NCBI GenBank assembly: GCA_002320665.1
Contig: DCKO01000079.1
Coordinates: 1-12,265 of the forward strand
DNA: 12,265 nucleotides
Direction: 5' to 3'
From: Micavibrio sp. UBA1672
Lineage (GTDB): Bacteria > Pseudomonadota > Alphaproteobacteria > Micavibrionales > Micavibrionaceae
Positions 1 to 6,395 of the stretch are shown in pieces. The number at the start of each line of letters is the position of its first letter. Position 1 is the first letter of the stretch. Under the pieces are notes generated by a model. The model was not told the origin of the DNA, did no database searches, and worked only from the letters and a program-made list of their open reading frames with translations. The position numbers and the translations under genes were made by a program.

Positions 1-450
1 GTGGAGGTTCAGGCCGATGTCACTTGCGGCTTTTAAAACATCCTGCGTTAAAACTGGGCAGGTTGGTGTGGCTGTTGAAATATGCGCGGTTACGCCTTTA
101 CCGAAGAAGGAGGCTTCGCGCTTGCCGCGCGTGTGATCGAAATACTGGGAGGCCAAGGCCAGATCGCCGGGGGCGATTTCCTCTTGCAGAGAACCGCTTG
201 CGGAAATGCTCAGGATTGTTTTTGCGCCGAGGGCTTTGAGAGCATAAATATTGGCCCGGAAATTGACCTCGGAAGGCAAGAATTCGTGATTGCGTCCGTG
301 GCGGGGCAGGAAGAGAACGTTGCTGTCGAATGCTTTGCCTTCAACGACTGGGGCGGATGGCTTGCCGAAGGGGGTGTCTATGGTGTGTTCGGCTACGATT
401 TCCAATTCATCCAGAGCGTATAATCCGCTACCGCCAATAATCGCAAGCAT
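1..450 (-). CDS. mtnP: S-methyl-5'-thioadenosine phosphorylase, N-terminal half (partial)
   Basis: This gene is open at the left edge; 150 codons are visible out of roughly 290 expected. The enzyme phosphorolyses 5'-methylthioadenosine to adenine and 5-methylthioribose-1-phosphate, the first step of methionine salvage, in the cytosol. The visible protein begins MLAIIGGSGL and carries the family marks in order: GGSG phosphate-site glycines (6-9), DTPFGKPS (25-32), RHGRNH (50-55), PSEVNFRANIYAL (59-71), ASGSLQEEIAPGD (84-96) and a DHTRGKREASFF segment (105-116). These match the MTAP branch of the purine nucleoside phosphorylase family from memory of human MTAP. The ATG at 450 is 12 bases after the cysI stop and is preceded by a strong AAGGAG, so it is probably the last known member of the cys operon. 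A methylthioinosine phosphorylase cannot be excluded, because the base-recognition residues lie outside the window. Confidence 0.9.
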   Translation of the reverse strand, partial: MLAIIGGSGLYALDELEIVAEHTIDTPFGKPSAPVVEGKAFDSNVLFLPRHGRNHEFLPSEVNFRANIYALKALGAKTILSISASGSLQEEIAPGDLALASQYFDHTRGKREASFFGKGVTAHISTATPTCPVLTQDVLKAASDIGLNLH

Positions 451-457
451 TCAAGTT

Positions 458-463
458 CTCCTT
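458..463 (-). promoter_or_regulatory. Strong ribosome binding site of mtnP overlapping the cysI stop
   Basis: On the minus strand the cysI stop TAA runs straight into a Shine-Dalgarno sequence (TAAAGGAG), followed seven bases later by the ATG at 450. The overlap of stop codon and ribosome site supports translation of mtnP from the same message as cysI and fixes the mtnP start. Confidence 0.75.
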
Positions 464-2139
464 TAGGCAAAAAGTAATTTTTGTGTAAAATCGCCGAAGC
501 TTTCATCGTCTTTAGCATCATTGGCGTATTTTGCAAAGAGCTCATCAACGATTTGCAGGATTTCGGTTTCGTCGGCTTCTTCGCGGTAGACGGTGTTCAG
601 GCGTTCACCGATATAATCGCCGCCTAGGCGCAGTACGTATTTACCGGGGGCTTTGCCGATTAGGCCGATTTCCGCGACATAGGGGCGGCCGCAGCCATTG
701 GGGCAACCCGTGATACGGGTTGTGATGGGCTTGTCGGATAGGCCGTGTTTGTCTTGCAGGGCTTCGATCTTGGAGACGAATTCCGGCAAGTAACGTTGTG
801 CTTCTGCTAGAGCGAGCGGGCAGGTGGGTAGAGCCACGCAGGCGATGGCTTCTTGTCTTGTTTTGCTTTGCTTGTCGGTCGAGATGCCGCTTTTATTTAG
901 GATTTCTTCGATTTTTGGTTTATCGCTCTCGTCGATATTGATCAGCATAATGTTTTGATTACCGGTAAAGCGGTAGCCACAGCAATCAAGCTCTGCTATT
1001 TCTTTTAAAGCGCTTTTGACCTCATAATCGGGGAGGTCTTTGACTAGGCCGGTTTCAACAAACATGGTGTAGTGCCATTTGCCCAAGTGATCTTGGAGCC
1101 AGCCAAAGGCATCTCCGCGGTGGGTGAATTCGTAGGGTTTGGCTTCTTCGAGTTTAAAGCCAAGGCGGTTTTCCAGTTCGCCTTTGAAGAAATCAACGCC
1201 TAGGCGGTCGAGTGTGTATTTAAGGCGTGCTTGTTTGCGGTCTTCGCGGTTGCCGTAATCGCGCTGGACTGCGGCGATCTGCCAGCATGTTTCTACGGCT
1301 TTATCTTTGGGCACGAAGCCGATGATTGTTCCCAAGCGTGGATAGGTTTTTTCATTGCCGTGGGTGCACCCGAAGCCGCCGCCGATGGCGACATTAAAGC
1401 CTTCGAAGGTTTCGCCGTTACCAATGGCAATCAGGCCGATATCCTGCGAGAAGACATCGTTTTCATTATGGGGCGGGATGACGATGCCGATTTTGAATTT
1501 ACGCGGGAGATAGCGATCCTGATAGAGCGGGTCTTCTTCGGCGGGTTTGTCTTGCGGGAGTTTTTCTCCGTCCAGCCAGACTTCTTTGAAGGCGCCAGTT
1601 TTAGGGAGGAGGGCTTCGCTGATTTTATCGGCGTATTCATGGACTTCGGCTTGGTAAGGGGCGAGGAGCGGGTTTGCGCCTGCCATGACGTTCCGGTTTA
1701 CATCTCCGCAGGCCGCTATGGCATCAAGGCCGAGATCATCGAAGTCTTTCATGGTTGGTTTCATGCGTGCTTTTACTACGCCGTGGAATTGGATGGTTTG
1801 GCGGGTTGTGATTTTGATGATGCCGCTGGCGCGCGTGTCACAGCTTTCCTGCAAGCCCAGCCATTGTTTGGCGGTGATATCGCCGCCCGGAATGCGCAAG
1901 CGGATCATAAAGGAATAAGCCCATTCGAGTTTTTTACGCTCGCGCTCTTCGCGGCGGCTTCGGTCGTCTTGCGCGTATGAACCATGGAACTTGACGATTT
2001 GCGTTGCGGTTTCATCAATATTGCCTGTCAGAGAATTGCTCATCTGCTCCGTCATATTCGAGCGCAGGCCGCGGCTTTCGGTCTTCATTTTTTCAACCGG
2101 AGAGAGGTTTTCAGGTTTGTTTAGTTCATCTTGGCTCAT
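463..2139 (-). CDS. cysI: Sulfite reductase (NADPH) hemoprotein beta subunit
   Basis: The 558-residue protein reduces sulfite to sulfide by six electrons at a siroheme coupled to a [4Fe-4S] cluster, with electrons delivered by CysJ. Length is close to E. coli CysI (570). Four cluster and siroheme ligand cysteines are present as CX5C (C434, C440 in CVALPTC) and CX3C (C479, C483 in TGCPNGCGR), at the same numbers I recall for E. coli CysI. Substrate and siroheme contacts are also conserved in form: RLRIPGG (80-86), NRQT-like TTRQTIQFHG (111-120), DVNRN (146-150) and LPRKFK (211-216). The C-terminus ends at FGDFTQKLLFA and lacks the short tail of the E. coli protein. The start lies 12 bases after the cysJ stop, preceded by AAAGGAAA. 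The neighbours cysG, cysH and cysJ make the assimilatory role secure. Confidence 0.96.
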   Translation of the reverse strand: MSQDELNKPENLSPVEKMKTESRGLRSNMTEQMSNSLTGNIDETATQIVKFHGSYAQDDRSRREERERKKLEWAYSFMIRLRIPGGDITAKQWLGLQESCDTRASGIIKITTRQTIQFHGVVKARMKPTMKDFDDLGLDAIAACGDVNRNVMAGANPLLAPYQAEVHEYADKISEALLPKTGAFKEVWLDGEKLPQDKPAEEDPLYQDRYLPRKFKIGIVIPPHNENDVFSQDIGLIAIGNGETFEGFNVAIGGGFGCTHGNEKTYPRLGTIIGFVPKDKAVETCWQIAAVQRDYGNREDRKQARLKYTLDRLGVDFFKGELENRLGFKLEEAKPYEFTHRGDAFGWLQDHLGKWHYTMFVETGLVKDLPDYEVKSALKEIAELDCCGYRFTGNQNIMLINIDESDKPKIEEILNKSGISTDKQSKTRQEAIACVALPTCPLALAEAQRYLPEFVSKIEALQDKHGLSDKPITTRITGCPNGCGRPYVAEIGLIGKAPGKYVLRLGGDYIGERLNTVYREEADETEILQIVDELFAKYANDAKDDESFGDFTQKLLFA

Positions 2140-2151
2140 AAGCTTTTTCCT

Positions 2152-3618
2152 TTAATACACATCACGCAAGTAACGGCCTTGCTCTTCCATTTCGGCAAGG
2201 TAGTCTTCTGCGGCTTCGTTGTCGATTGATTTTCTTTGGCTGATAATATCCACCAGTGTTTTATGAACGTCTTTGCTCATCGGGTCTTTGGCGCCGCAAA
2301 CATAAAAGACTGCACCATTATCGAACCATGTCATGATTTCATCGGCATTTTCACGGATGCGATCTTGTACGTAGATTTTTTCTTCCTGATCGCGAGAGAA
2401 GGCCAGATCAATTTTGTGCAATCCTTCCGTGGCCAAAAGTTCTTGCCATTCGGCTTGATAAAGGAAGTCACAATGGGCGTGCTGATCGCCGAAGAATAAC
2501 CAGTTTTTGCCAGATGCGCCGCGCTCGGAACGCTCGAAAATGAAGGAGCGGAACGGGGCAATGCCTGTGCCCGGGCCAACCATGATGATATCCTGGTCAT
2601 CAGGGGCAAGGTTAAAGAGCTGGTTCTGGCTGATATAGAAGGAAATCTCATCGCCTTCTTTCAGGTCTGCCAGATACTTAGATGCTATACCATAACCGAT
2701 GCTGCCGTCTTCTTTTGTGTAGGTGGCTAAGGCTACGGTCATATGTATTTCGCCCTCATGGTAAGATGGGGAGGAGGCGATAGAATATAGGCGCGGGGTT
2801 TCATCATTAGGGAGCATGATGCCAATTGCATCGCCGCATGTGTAATGGATATCGTCCTCATAGGTGACTTCGATGTGATAGGTTTTTTTGTTTGAATCAT
2901 GGTCATTCAGGATAAGGGTGTCCTTGATAATACCTTTGACGGGCTCAAGTCGGGTATAGCCCTTTCCAGTGCGTAAGATATGATCATCTGCCGAGATCAG
3001 AGCAGGGGCGGGAGCACCAGTATCGCCAGCTAGTTTATTTAGGGCTGTGACTGTTTCCTCGATCCATTTTGGGGTGTGGGCTGTGTAATCAACATCGAAC
3101 AGGGCAGTTTCTTGGAAGGCTTCGCCGCCGAGGCGTTTTAGTTCTGTGTCAAGATCAGTCGCGGCTCCGCAGAAGATTTCATAGCTTTTATCACCAAGGC
3201 CAAGAACCGCATATTGCAAACCTTTAAGGGCATCGTTACTCGCGGCTTTGATTTTTTCAAAGAAAGGTACGGCCGTTTCTGGCGGGTCGCCTTCGCCGTG
3301 CGTGCTACATAAGAAAATTGTCAGGGTTTTTGTGTCAATGTCTTCAGGCTTTAAACGGTTGACAGCCGCATTTTTAACCTTAAATCCAGCGGCTTTTATG
3401 GATTTCATAAGGTTTAGGGAAAGAGCCTTGGAATTGCCTGTTTCTGTGGCGTAATAGATCATGACTGGTGGCTTATTCGCTGCGCTTGCAGAGGCCTCTG
3501 CGCCTAATGTGCCTAATCCAACTTGGCCTTGCATAAAGCCTGCGAGCCATATTTTTTGCTCCGGCGAGGCAGAGGATAGGAGTTGATCCAGAAGTGCTTT
3601 TTGATCTTTGTTTAGCAT
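2152..3618 (-). CDS. cysJ: Sulfite reductase flavoprotein alpha subunit, lacking the connecting domain
   Basis: The flavoprotein takes electrons from NADPH through FAD and FMN to the CysI hemoprotein. Order of domains: a short helical N-terminus (1-40) and an Ala-rich linker; an FMN-binding flavodoxin domain (about 52-195) with YATETGN (56-62), STHGEGDPPE (105-114) and LGLGDKSYEIFC (139-150); then a ferredoxin-NADP reductase module with CGDAIGIMLPND (261-272), FAD motif RLYSIASS (276-283), GIASKYL (310-316), NADP motif GPGTGIAPFR (348-357), SRDQ (408-411) and YVCGAKDPM (439-447), ending in the C-terminal aromatic RDVY. At 488 residues it is about 110 shorter than E. coli CysJ (599). Nearly all the difference falls between D272 and T274, where the helical connecting domain should be. 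The frame is continuous there, so this is not a frameshift. It sits 12 bases before cysI and 7 bases after cysH. Confidence 0.94.
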   Translation of the reverse strand: MLNKDQKALLDQLLSSASPEQKIWLAGFMQGQVGLGTLGAEASASAANKPPVMIYYATETGNSKALSLNLMKSIKAAGFKVKNAAVNRLKPEDIDTKTLTIFLCSTHGEGDPPETAVPFFEKIKAASNDALKGLQYAVLGLGDKSYEIFCGAATDLDTELKRLGGEAFQETALFDVDYTAHTPKWIEETVTALNKLAGDTGAPAPALISADDHILRTGKGYTRLEPVKGIIKDTLILNDHDSNKKTYHIEVTYEDDIHYTCGDAIGIMLPNDETPRLYSIASSPSYHEGEIHMTVALATYTKEDGSIGYGIASKYLADLKEGDEISFYISQNQLFNLAPDDQDIIMVGPGTGIAPFRSFIFERSERGASGKNWLFFGDQHAHCDFLYQAEWQELLATEGLHKIDLAFSRDQEEKIYVQDRIRENADEIMTWFDNGAVFYVCGAKDPMSKDVHKTLVDIISQRKSIDNEAAEDYLAEMEEQGRYLRDVY

Positions 3619-3625
3619 TATTACT

Positions 3626-4345
3626 TTACGCCTTTTTTCTTACCAGTTTGCCATCTACCATATGAAGGCCGCATTCCTGCGCGTCATCTTGTTCCCACCA
3701 CCAGCGACCAGATCTTGGATGTTCGCCTTTCTTAATGGCGCGGGTGCATGGGGCACAGCCTATGGACGGGAATCCCTTATCGTGAAGTTCGTTATAGGGG
3801 ATATCGTTCGTTTTTATATAGGTTTTAATTGTGTCCAGATCAACATCAATCAAGGGATAAAATTTAATCAAATCCTGTGACGGGTCGTATTCGGCGATAG
3901 GTAAGTTGCCACGATTATCGGAATGTTCGCGGCGCAGGCCGCTGATCCAGATTTTTGTGCCCTTTAGGGCGCGGTTTAGAGGTTCGACTTTGCGGACGTA
4001 ACAGCAATCTTTGCGTTTGTCCAATGACTCGTAAAATCCGTTGATACCATTGCGTTTGACTAGATCCTGAACTTTATCGGTGTTCGGGTAATAGGTTTCT
4101 ATTTCTAGGTTAGGGTATTTCTCGGTTGTGGCCTGAATGACTTTATGGGTTTCCTCGAATAAGCGCCCTGTATCTAGTGTAAAAACCCGAATGAGCAAAT
4201 TTTCATTGGCAATTAGATGTGTGATAACTTGATCTTCATAGCTGAAGCTTGAAGAAAAGGCGATGTTGTCCTGTTCTTGGCTCAGGAGTTTTAGACGTTC
4301 TTGCCAATTAAGGGCGGAGAATTTTTCGATTAAACTATCAAGCAT
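3626..4345 (-). CDS. cysH: Assimilatory adenylyl-sulfate (APS) reductase, [4Fe-4S] type
   Basis: The 239-residue enzyme of the PAPS/APS reductase family makes sulfite, using thioredoxin as reductant. The adenylyl-pyrophosphatase-like loop is SSSFSYEDQV (31-40), followed by LDTGRLFEETH (57-67). The cluster cysteines that separate APS reductases from E. coli-type PAPS reductases are present: CC (114-115, in DCCYVRKVEPL) and CAPC (197-200). The catalytic cysteine is in ECGLH (C225). APS is therefore the likely substrate, so an APS kinase would not be required for assimilation. Its ATG overlaps the end of cysG by eight bases (ATGCTTGA), with GGAG about eight bases upstream inside cysG, which implies translational coupling. 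Some reductases with this cluster accept both APS and PAPS, so strict specificity is inferred. Confidence 0.95.
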   Translation of the reverse strand: MLDSLIEKFSALNWQERLKLLSQEQDNIAFSSSFSYEDQVITHLIANENLLIRVFTLDTGRLFEETHKVIQATTEKYPNLEIETYYPNTDKVQDLVKRNGINGFYESLDKRKDCCYVRKVEPLNRALKGTKIWISGLRREHSDNRGNLPIAEYDPSQDLIKFYPLIDVDLDTIKTYIKTNDIPYNELHDKGFPSIGCAPCTRAIKKGEHPRSGRWWWEQDDAQECGLHMVDGKLVRKKA

Positions 4346-5780
4346 ATTTTTTCTCCGAGTCTAGATAGGGGAAGTATTCACCGCTTGAGGGCTGTTCTTC
4401 TTTCCATTGGTTTTGTTTGGCAAGGCGTGCGACATCGCCAATAATCATGGTGCATGGTGATGCAAAAGTCGAGCTATCATGGTCTTGTTCGAATGTGCCG
4501 ATGGTTGATATATATTCTTTGTGGTAGGGCGTTGTGCCTTGTTCGATGACGACCAAGGGGGTTTCGCCAGAAAAGCCGATTTCCTGTAGTTTTTCACATA
4601 GAAATCCGTAATGCAGGGTGCTCATGTAAAAGACGAAGGTTTCTTTTTTTGCGTGTTTCAAGCTTTGCCAGAAATCCTCGTCATGCAGGGTTTTTGTGTA
4701 AAGAGTCAGGAAGCGTACAGACAAGGTTTTGCCCCGCTCAGTTAAAGGTATTCCCGCATAGGCGGCGCAACCATTGGCGGCGCTTACACCGGGGATGATC
4801 TGATAGGGGCAGTTCATCTTGCGGGCGATATCTATTTCCTCTGCGCCGTGAGCGAATATGCCCGGATCACCGCCTTTCAAGCGTACAACGATATTGTTTT
4901 TGCCTAAATGCTCTTCTATCAGGCCGTCGATATCTTGTTGCTCTTTTAGGTGGTGGTTGCGGGTTTTACCGACTGCCATTTTAACAGCGTCCTTGCGGGC
5001 ATATTGGCTGATAATGCTTTGCGGGATCAAGCGATCATAAAGGATCACATCGGCCTGCGAGATTAAACGAATGGCCTTAAGGGTGATCAGTTCCGGATGG
5101 CCGGGGCCAGTGCCGATCAGGTAAAGTGCGCCTTGTTTTGTATCTGGCAGGTTTTTGATGGTCTCATCTAAAAGTTCGTCCGCACGCTGTATGTTACCTT
5201 CTAGCACTTCCTCGGCGATTGGTCCGTTCAGGATATCTTCACCTAGCAAGCGGCGGGGCTGTAGTTTTTTATGAACAATTCGAAGTGCTGCTTTGCGCTG
5301 TCTTAAATATTTTACCAGATTTTCAAAACTTTCCGGTACGGCCATTTCAATGCGTTGCTTGATAATACGCGCCAAGACTGGTGCGATTCCGGAAGAGGAA
5401 ATTGCGATTTGTAGAGGTCCGCGCCGGACGAGGGCAGGGAATATAAAGTCGCATAGATCTGGATTGTCGACGACATTCACCCAAATGCTGCGTTTATTGC
5501 ATTCAGTAGCTATTTCAGTATTTAAATCATCATTATCAGTGGCGGCAACGACGATTTTTTTGCCTTCGAGAAAGTCATGGTTATAAGGGGTTTGGTGATA
5601 GTCAAAGCTGTGTTGTTCGCATAGAGTTATGATGCCTTGACTAAGGTTTTCGGCAATGATTTGGACTTTTGCGCCTACGCTGGCCAAAGCTTCGGTTTTG
5701 GCAGCCGCAATCTCGCCACCACCCACAACAAGGATGGGGCCATGCTTCTCAGCATTTAAAAATAGCGGTGTAAAAGCCAT
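4338..5780 (-). CDS. cysG: Siroheme synthase (trifunctional CysG)
   Basis: The 480-residue cytosolic enzyme converts uroporphyrinogen III to siroheme, the cofactor of CysI. The N-terminal part (1 to about 150) is the precorrin-2 dehydrogenase and ferrochelatase unit: an NAD-binding VVGGGEIAAAK (18-28), the DNPDLCDF segment with the likely catalytic Asp105, and ISSSGIAPVLAR (127-138). A helical linker follows (about 150-215). The C-terminal part (about 216-455) is the SAM-dependent uroporphyrinogen-III methyltransferase with LIGTGPGHPELIT (221-233), DVILYDRLI (244-252), RLKGGDPGIFAHG (300-312), GVSAANGCAAYAGIPLTERG (331-350) and a C-terminal IIGDVA (446-451). A tail of about 25 residues extends past the methyltransferase. 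It is the first gene of the cys operon, transcribed away from the Rrf2 regulator. The ATG at 5780 is preceded by AAGGTAGAG, a moderate ribosome site. Confidence 0.95.
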   Translation of the reverse strand: MAFTPLFLNAEKHGPILVVGGGEIAAAKTEALASVGAKVQIIAENLSQGIITLCEQHSFDYHQTPYNHDFLEGKKIVVAATDNDDLNTEIATECNKRSIWVNVVDNPDLCDFIFPALVRRGPLQIAISSSGIAPVLARIIKQRIEMAVPESFENLVKYLRQRKAALRIVHKKLQPRRLLGEDILNGPIAEEVLEGNIQRADELLDETIKNLPDTKQGALYLIGTGPGHPELITLKAIRLISQADVILYDRLIPQSIISQYARKDAVKMAVGKTRNHHLKEQQDIDGLIEEHLGKNNIVVRLKGGDPGIFAHGAEEIDIARKMNCPYQIIPGVSAANGCAAYAGIPLTERGKTLSVRFLTLYTKTLHDEDFWQSLKHAKKETFVFYMSTLHYGFLCEKLQEIGFSGETPLVVIEQGTTPYHKEYISTIGTFEQDHDSSTFASPCTMIIGDVARLAKQNQWKEEQPSSGEYFPYLDSEKKYA

Positions 5781-5804
5781 AATCTCTACCTTAAATTCGA
5801 CGGT

Positions 5805-5834
5805 ACTATAGAATAAACAAATATTGCTTGTAAA
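5805..5834 (-). promoter_or_regulatory. Likely sigma70-type promoter of the cysGHJI-mtnP operon
   Basis: Read on the minus strand there is a -35 TTTACA (5829-5834), an 18-base spacer, and a -10 TATAGT (5805-5810). Each box is one mismatch from consensus. Transcription would start near 5798, giving a leader of only about 18 bases before the cysG ATG, which leaves no room for a riboswitch or attenuator. The promoter was found by inspection only. Confidence 0.6.
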
Positions 5835-5852
5835 TACATTTAATTTGTGTAT
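5817..5852. promoter_or_regulatory. Candidate operator region for the divergent Rrf2 regulator
   Basis: Two short inverted repeats sit in the shared promoter region: ACAA-N7-TTGT (5817-5831) and ATACA-N9-TGTAT (5834-5838 and 5848-5852). Both overlap the -35 boxes proposed for the two divergent transcripts. The DNA here is very AT-rich, so short palindromes arise easily by chance. The case rests on position beside a DNA-binding protein gene, not on a recognised consensus. Confidence 0.25.
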
Positions 5853-5855
5853 ATT
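5828..5855 (+). promoter_or_regulatory. Possible promoter of the Rrf2 regulator
   Basis: TTGTAA (5828-5833) and TATATT (5850-5855) are separated by 16 bases on the plus strand. If real, transcription would begin at about the ATG at 5862, giving a leaderless or nearly leaderless message. This agrees with the lack of a recognisable Shine-Dalgarno sequence before that ATG. The -35 box lies on top of the -35 box of the opposing cysG promoter. Confidence 0.35.
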
Positions 5856-5861
5856 TGGCTT

Positions 5862-6305
5862 ATGCAGTTATTTCCAAAAAAATTACATTTAGCCTTAAGC
5901 ACAGTTCTCTTCATTGCCTGTCACGGCAGTGCCATAGAGCCTGTATCCGGTAAATCAATTGTTGATCAATGCGATAACATGAATGACCGAACTTTAGAAC
6001 CTGTTTTACAAAAATTGGCGAAAGGGAATATTGTACATTCTATAAAAGGTGCTAATGGTGGGTATTTTATTGCAGATCCCGATAATTTGACTGTGCGTGA
6101 TGTCATGGAGACCATGCTTGACGCACCTGATACGAGTAAATACTCATTTTCGGGATTGGAAGACATCACGCATGATGTGTTTACCGATGTATTTAATACT
6201 ATGCTTGAGCATAATTCTTACACAACAATTACCCAGCTTAAGTTAAATGCTCAGGAAAAAGGCTATGCGCCTTCCGAATATCCGGTTTTGACTTTTAGTA
6301 TATAA
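5862..6305 (+). CDS. Rrf2-family transcriptional regulator, CymR-like (no Fe-S cysteine cluster)
   Basis: The 147-residue protein has the Rrf2 plan: an N-terminal MQLFPKKLHLALSTVLFIA helix, a winged helix-turn-helix spanning about 26-57 with the recognition stretch NDRTLEPVLQKL (41-52), and the wing IKGANGGYFIADP (61-73), then LTVRDVMETM and a C-terminal dimerisation helix. The only cysteines are C20 and C37. The three-cysteine cluster near residues 90-110 that binds Fe-S in IscR, NsrR or RsrR is absent, so an Fe-S sensor of that kind is unlikely. This resembles cluster-free members such as CymR, the cysteine-metabolism repressor of Firmicutes. It is divergent from the cysGHJI operon across 81 bases, so autoregulation and control of that operon are plausible. 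The ATG at 5862 is preferred over a GTG at 5847 because it matches the family's N-terminus. Confidence 0.85.
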   Translation: MQLFPKKLHLALSTVLFIACHGSAIEPVSGKSIVDQCDNMNDRTLEPVLQKLAKGNIVHSIKGANGGYFIADPDNLTVRDVMETMLDAPDTSKYSFSGLEDITHDVFTDVFNTMLEHNSYTTITQLKLNAQEKGYAPSEYPVLTFSI

Positions 6306-6395
6306 GGTTTGCATTTCCTTTTTATTTTCAGGCGTGACTTAAGAGTGCGTAATCTTTATTGTGTGCTTTACTTGAGTGTTTTTTGGTATGGTTGG

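Noticed and set aside
82..423. Plus-strand open frame of 113 codons at the left edge
   Set aside because: It is antisense to mtnP, whose minus-strand translation is a clear match to MTA phosphorylase along the whole stretch.
1231..1980. A 249-codon open frame on the plus strand opposite cysI
   Set aside because: It lies wholly antisense to the strongly conserved CysI sequence, its translation shows no recognisable domain and it has no ribosome site or promoter; it is a by-product of the codon bias of cysI.
5781..5800. A riboswitch or attenuator ahead of cysG
   Set aside because: The probable leader is only about 18 bases long, too short for any known sulfur-related riboswitch.
5847..5861. 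GTG start for the Rrf2 regulator
   Set aside because: The ATG at 5862 gives the standard Rrf2 N-terminus, and neither start has a clear ribosome site to favour the longer form.
6309..6395. N-terminal extension of TamA from a TTG codon
   Set aside because: The extension would place 29 unrelated residues before an obvious signal peptide; the ATG at 6396 gives a normal exported protein.
6306..6395. A separate promoter in front of tamA
   Set aside because: Several weak hexamer pairs can be drawn, but none has good boxes with a 16-18 base spacer, so no site is called; read-through from the regulator gene is equally possible.
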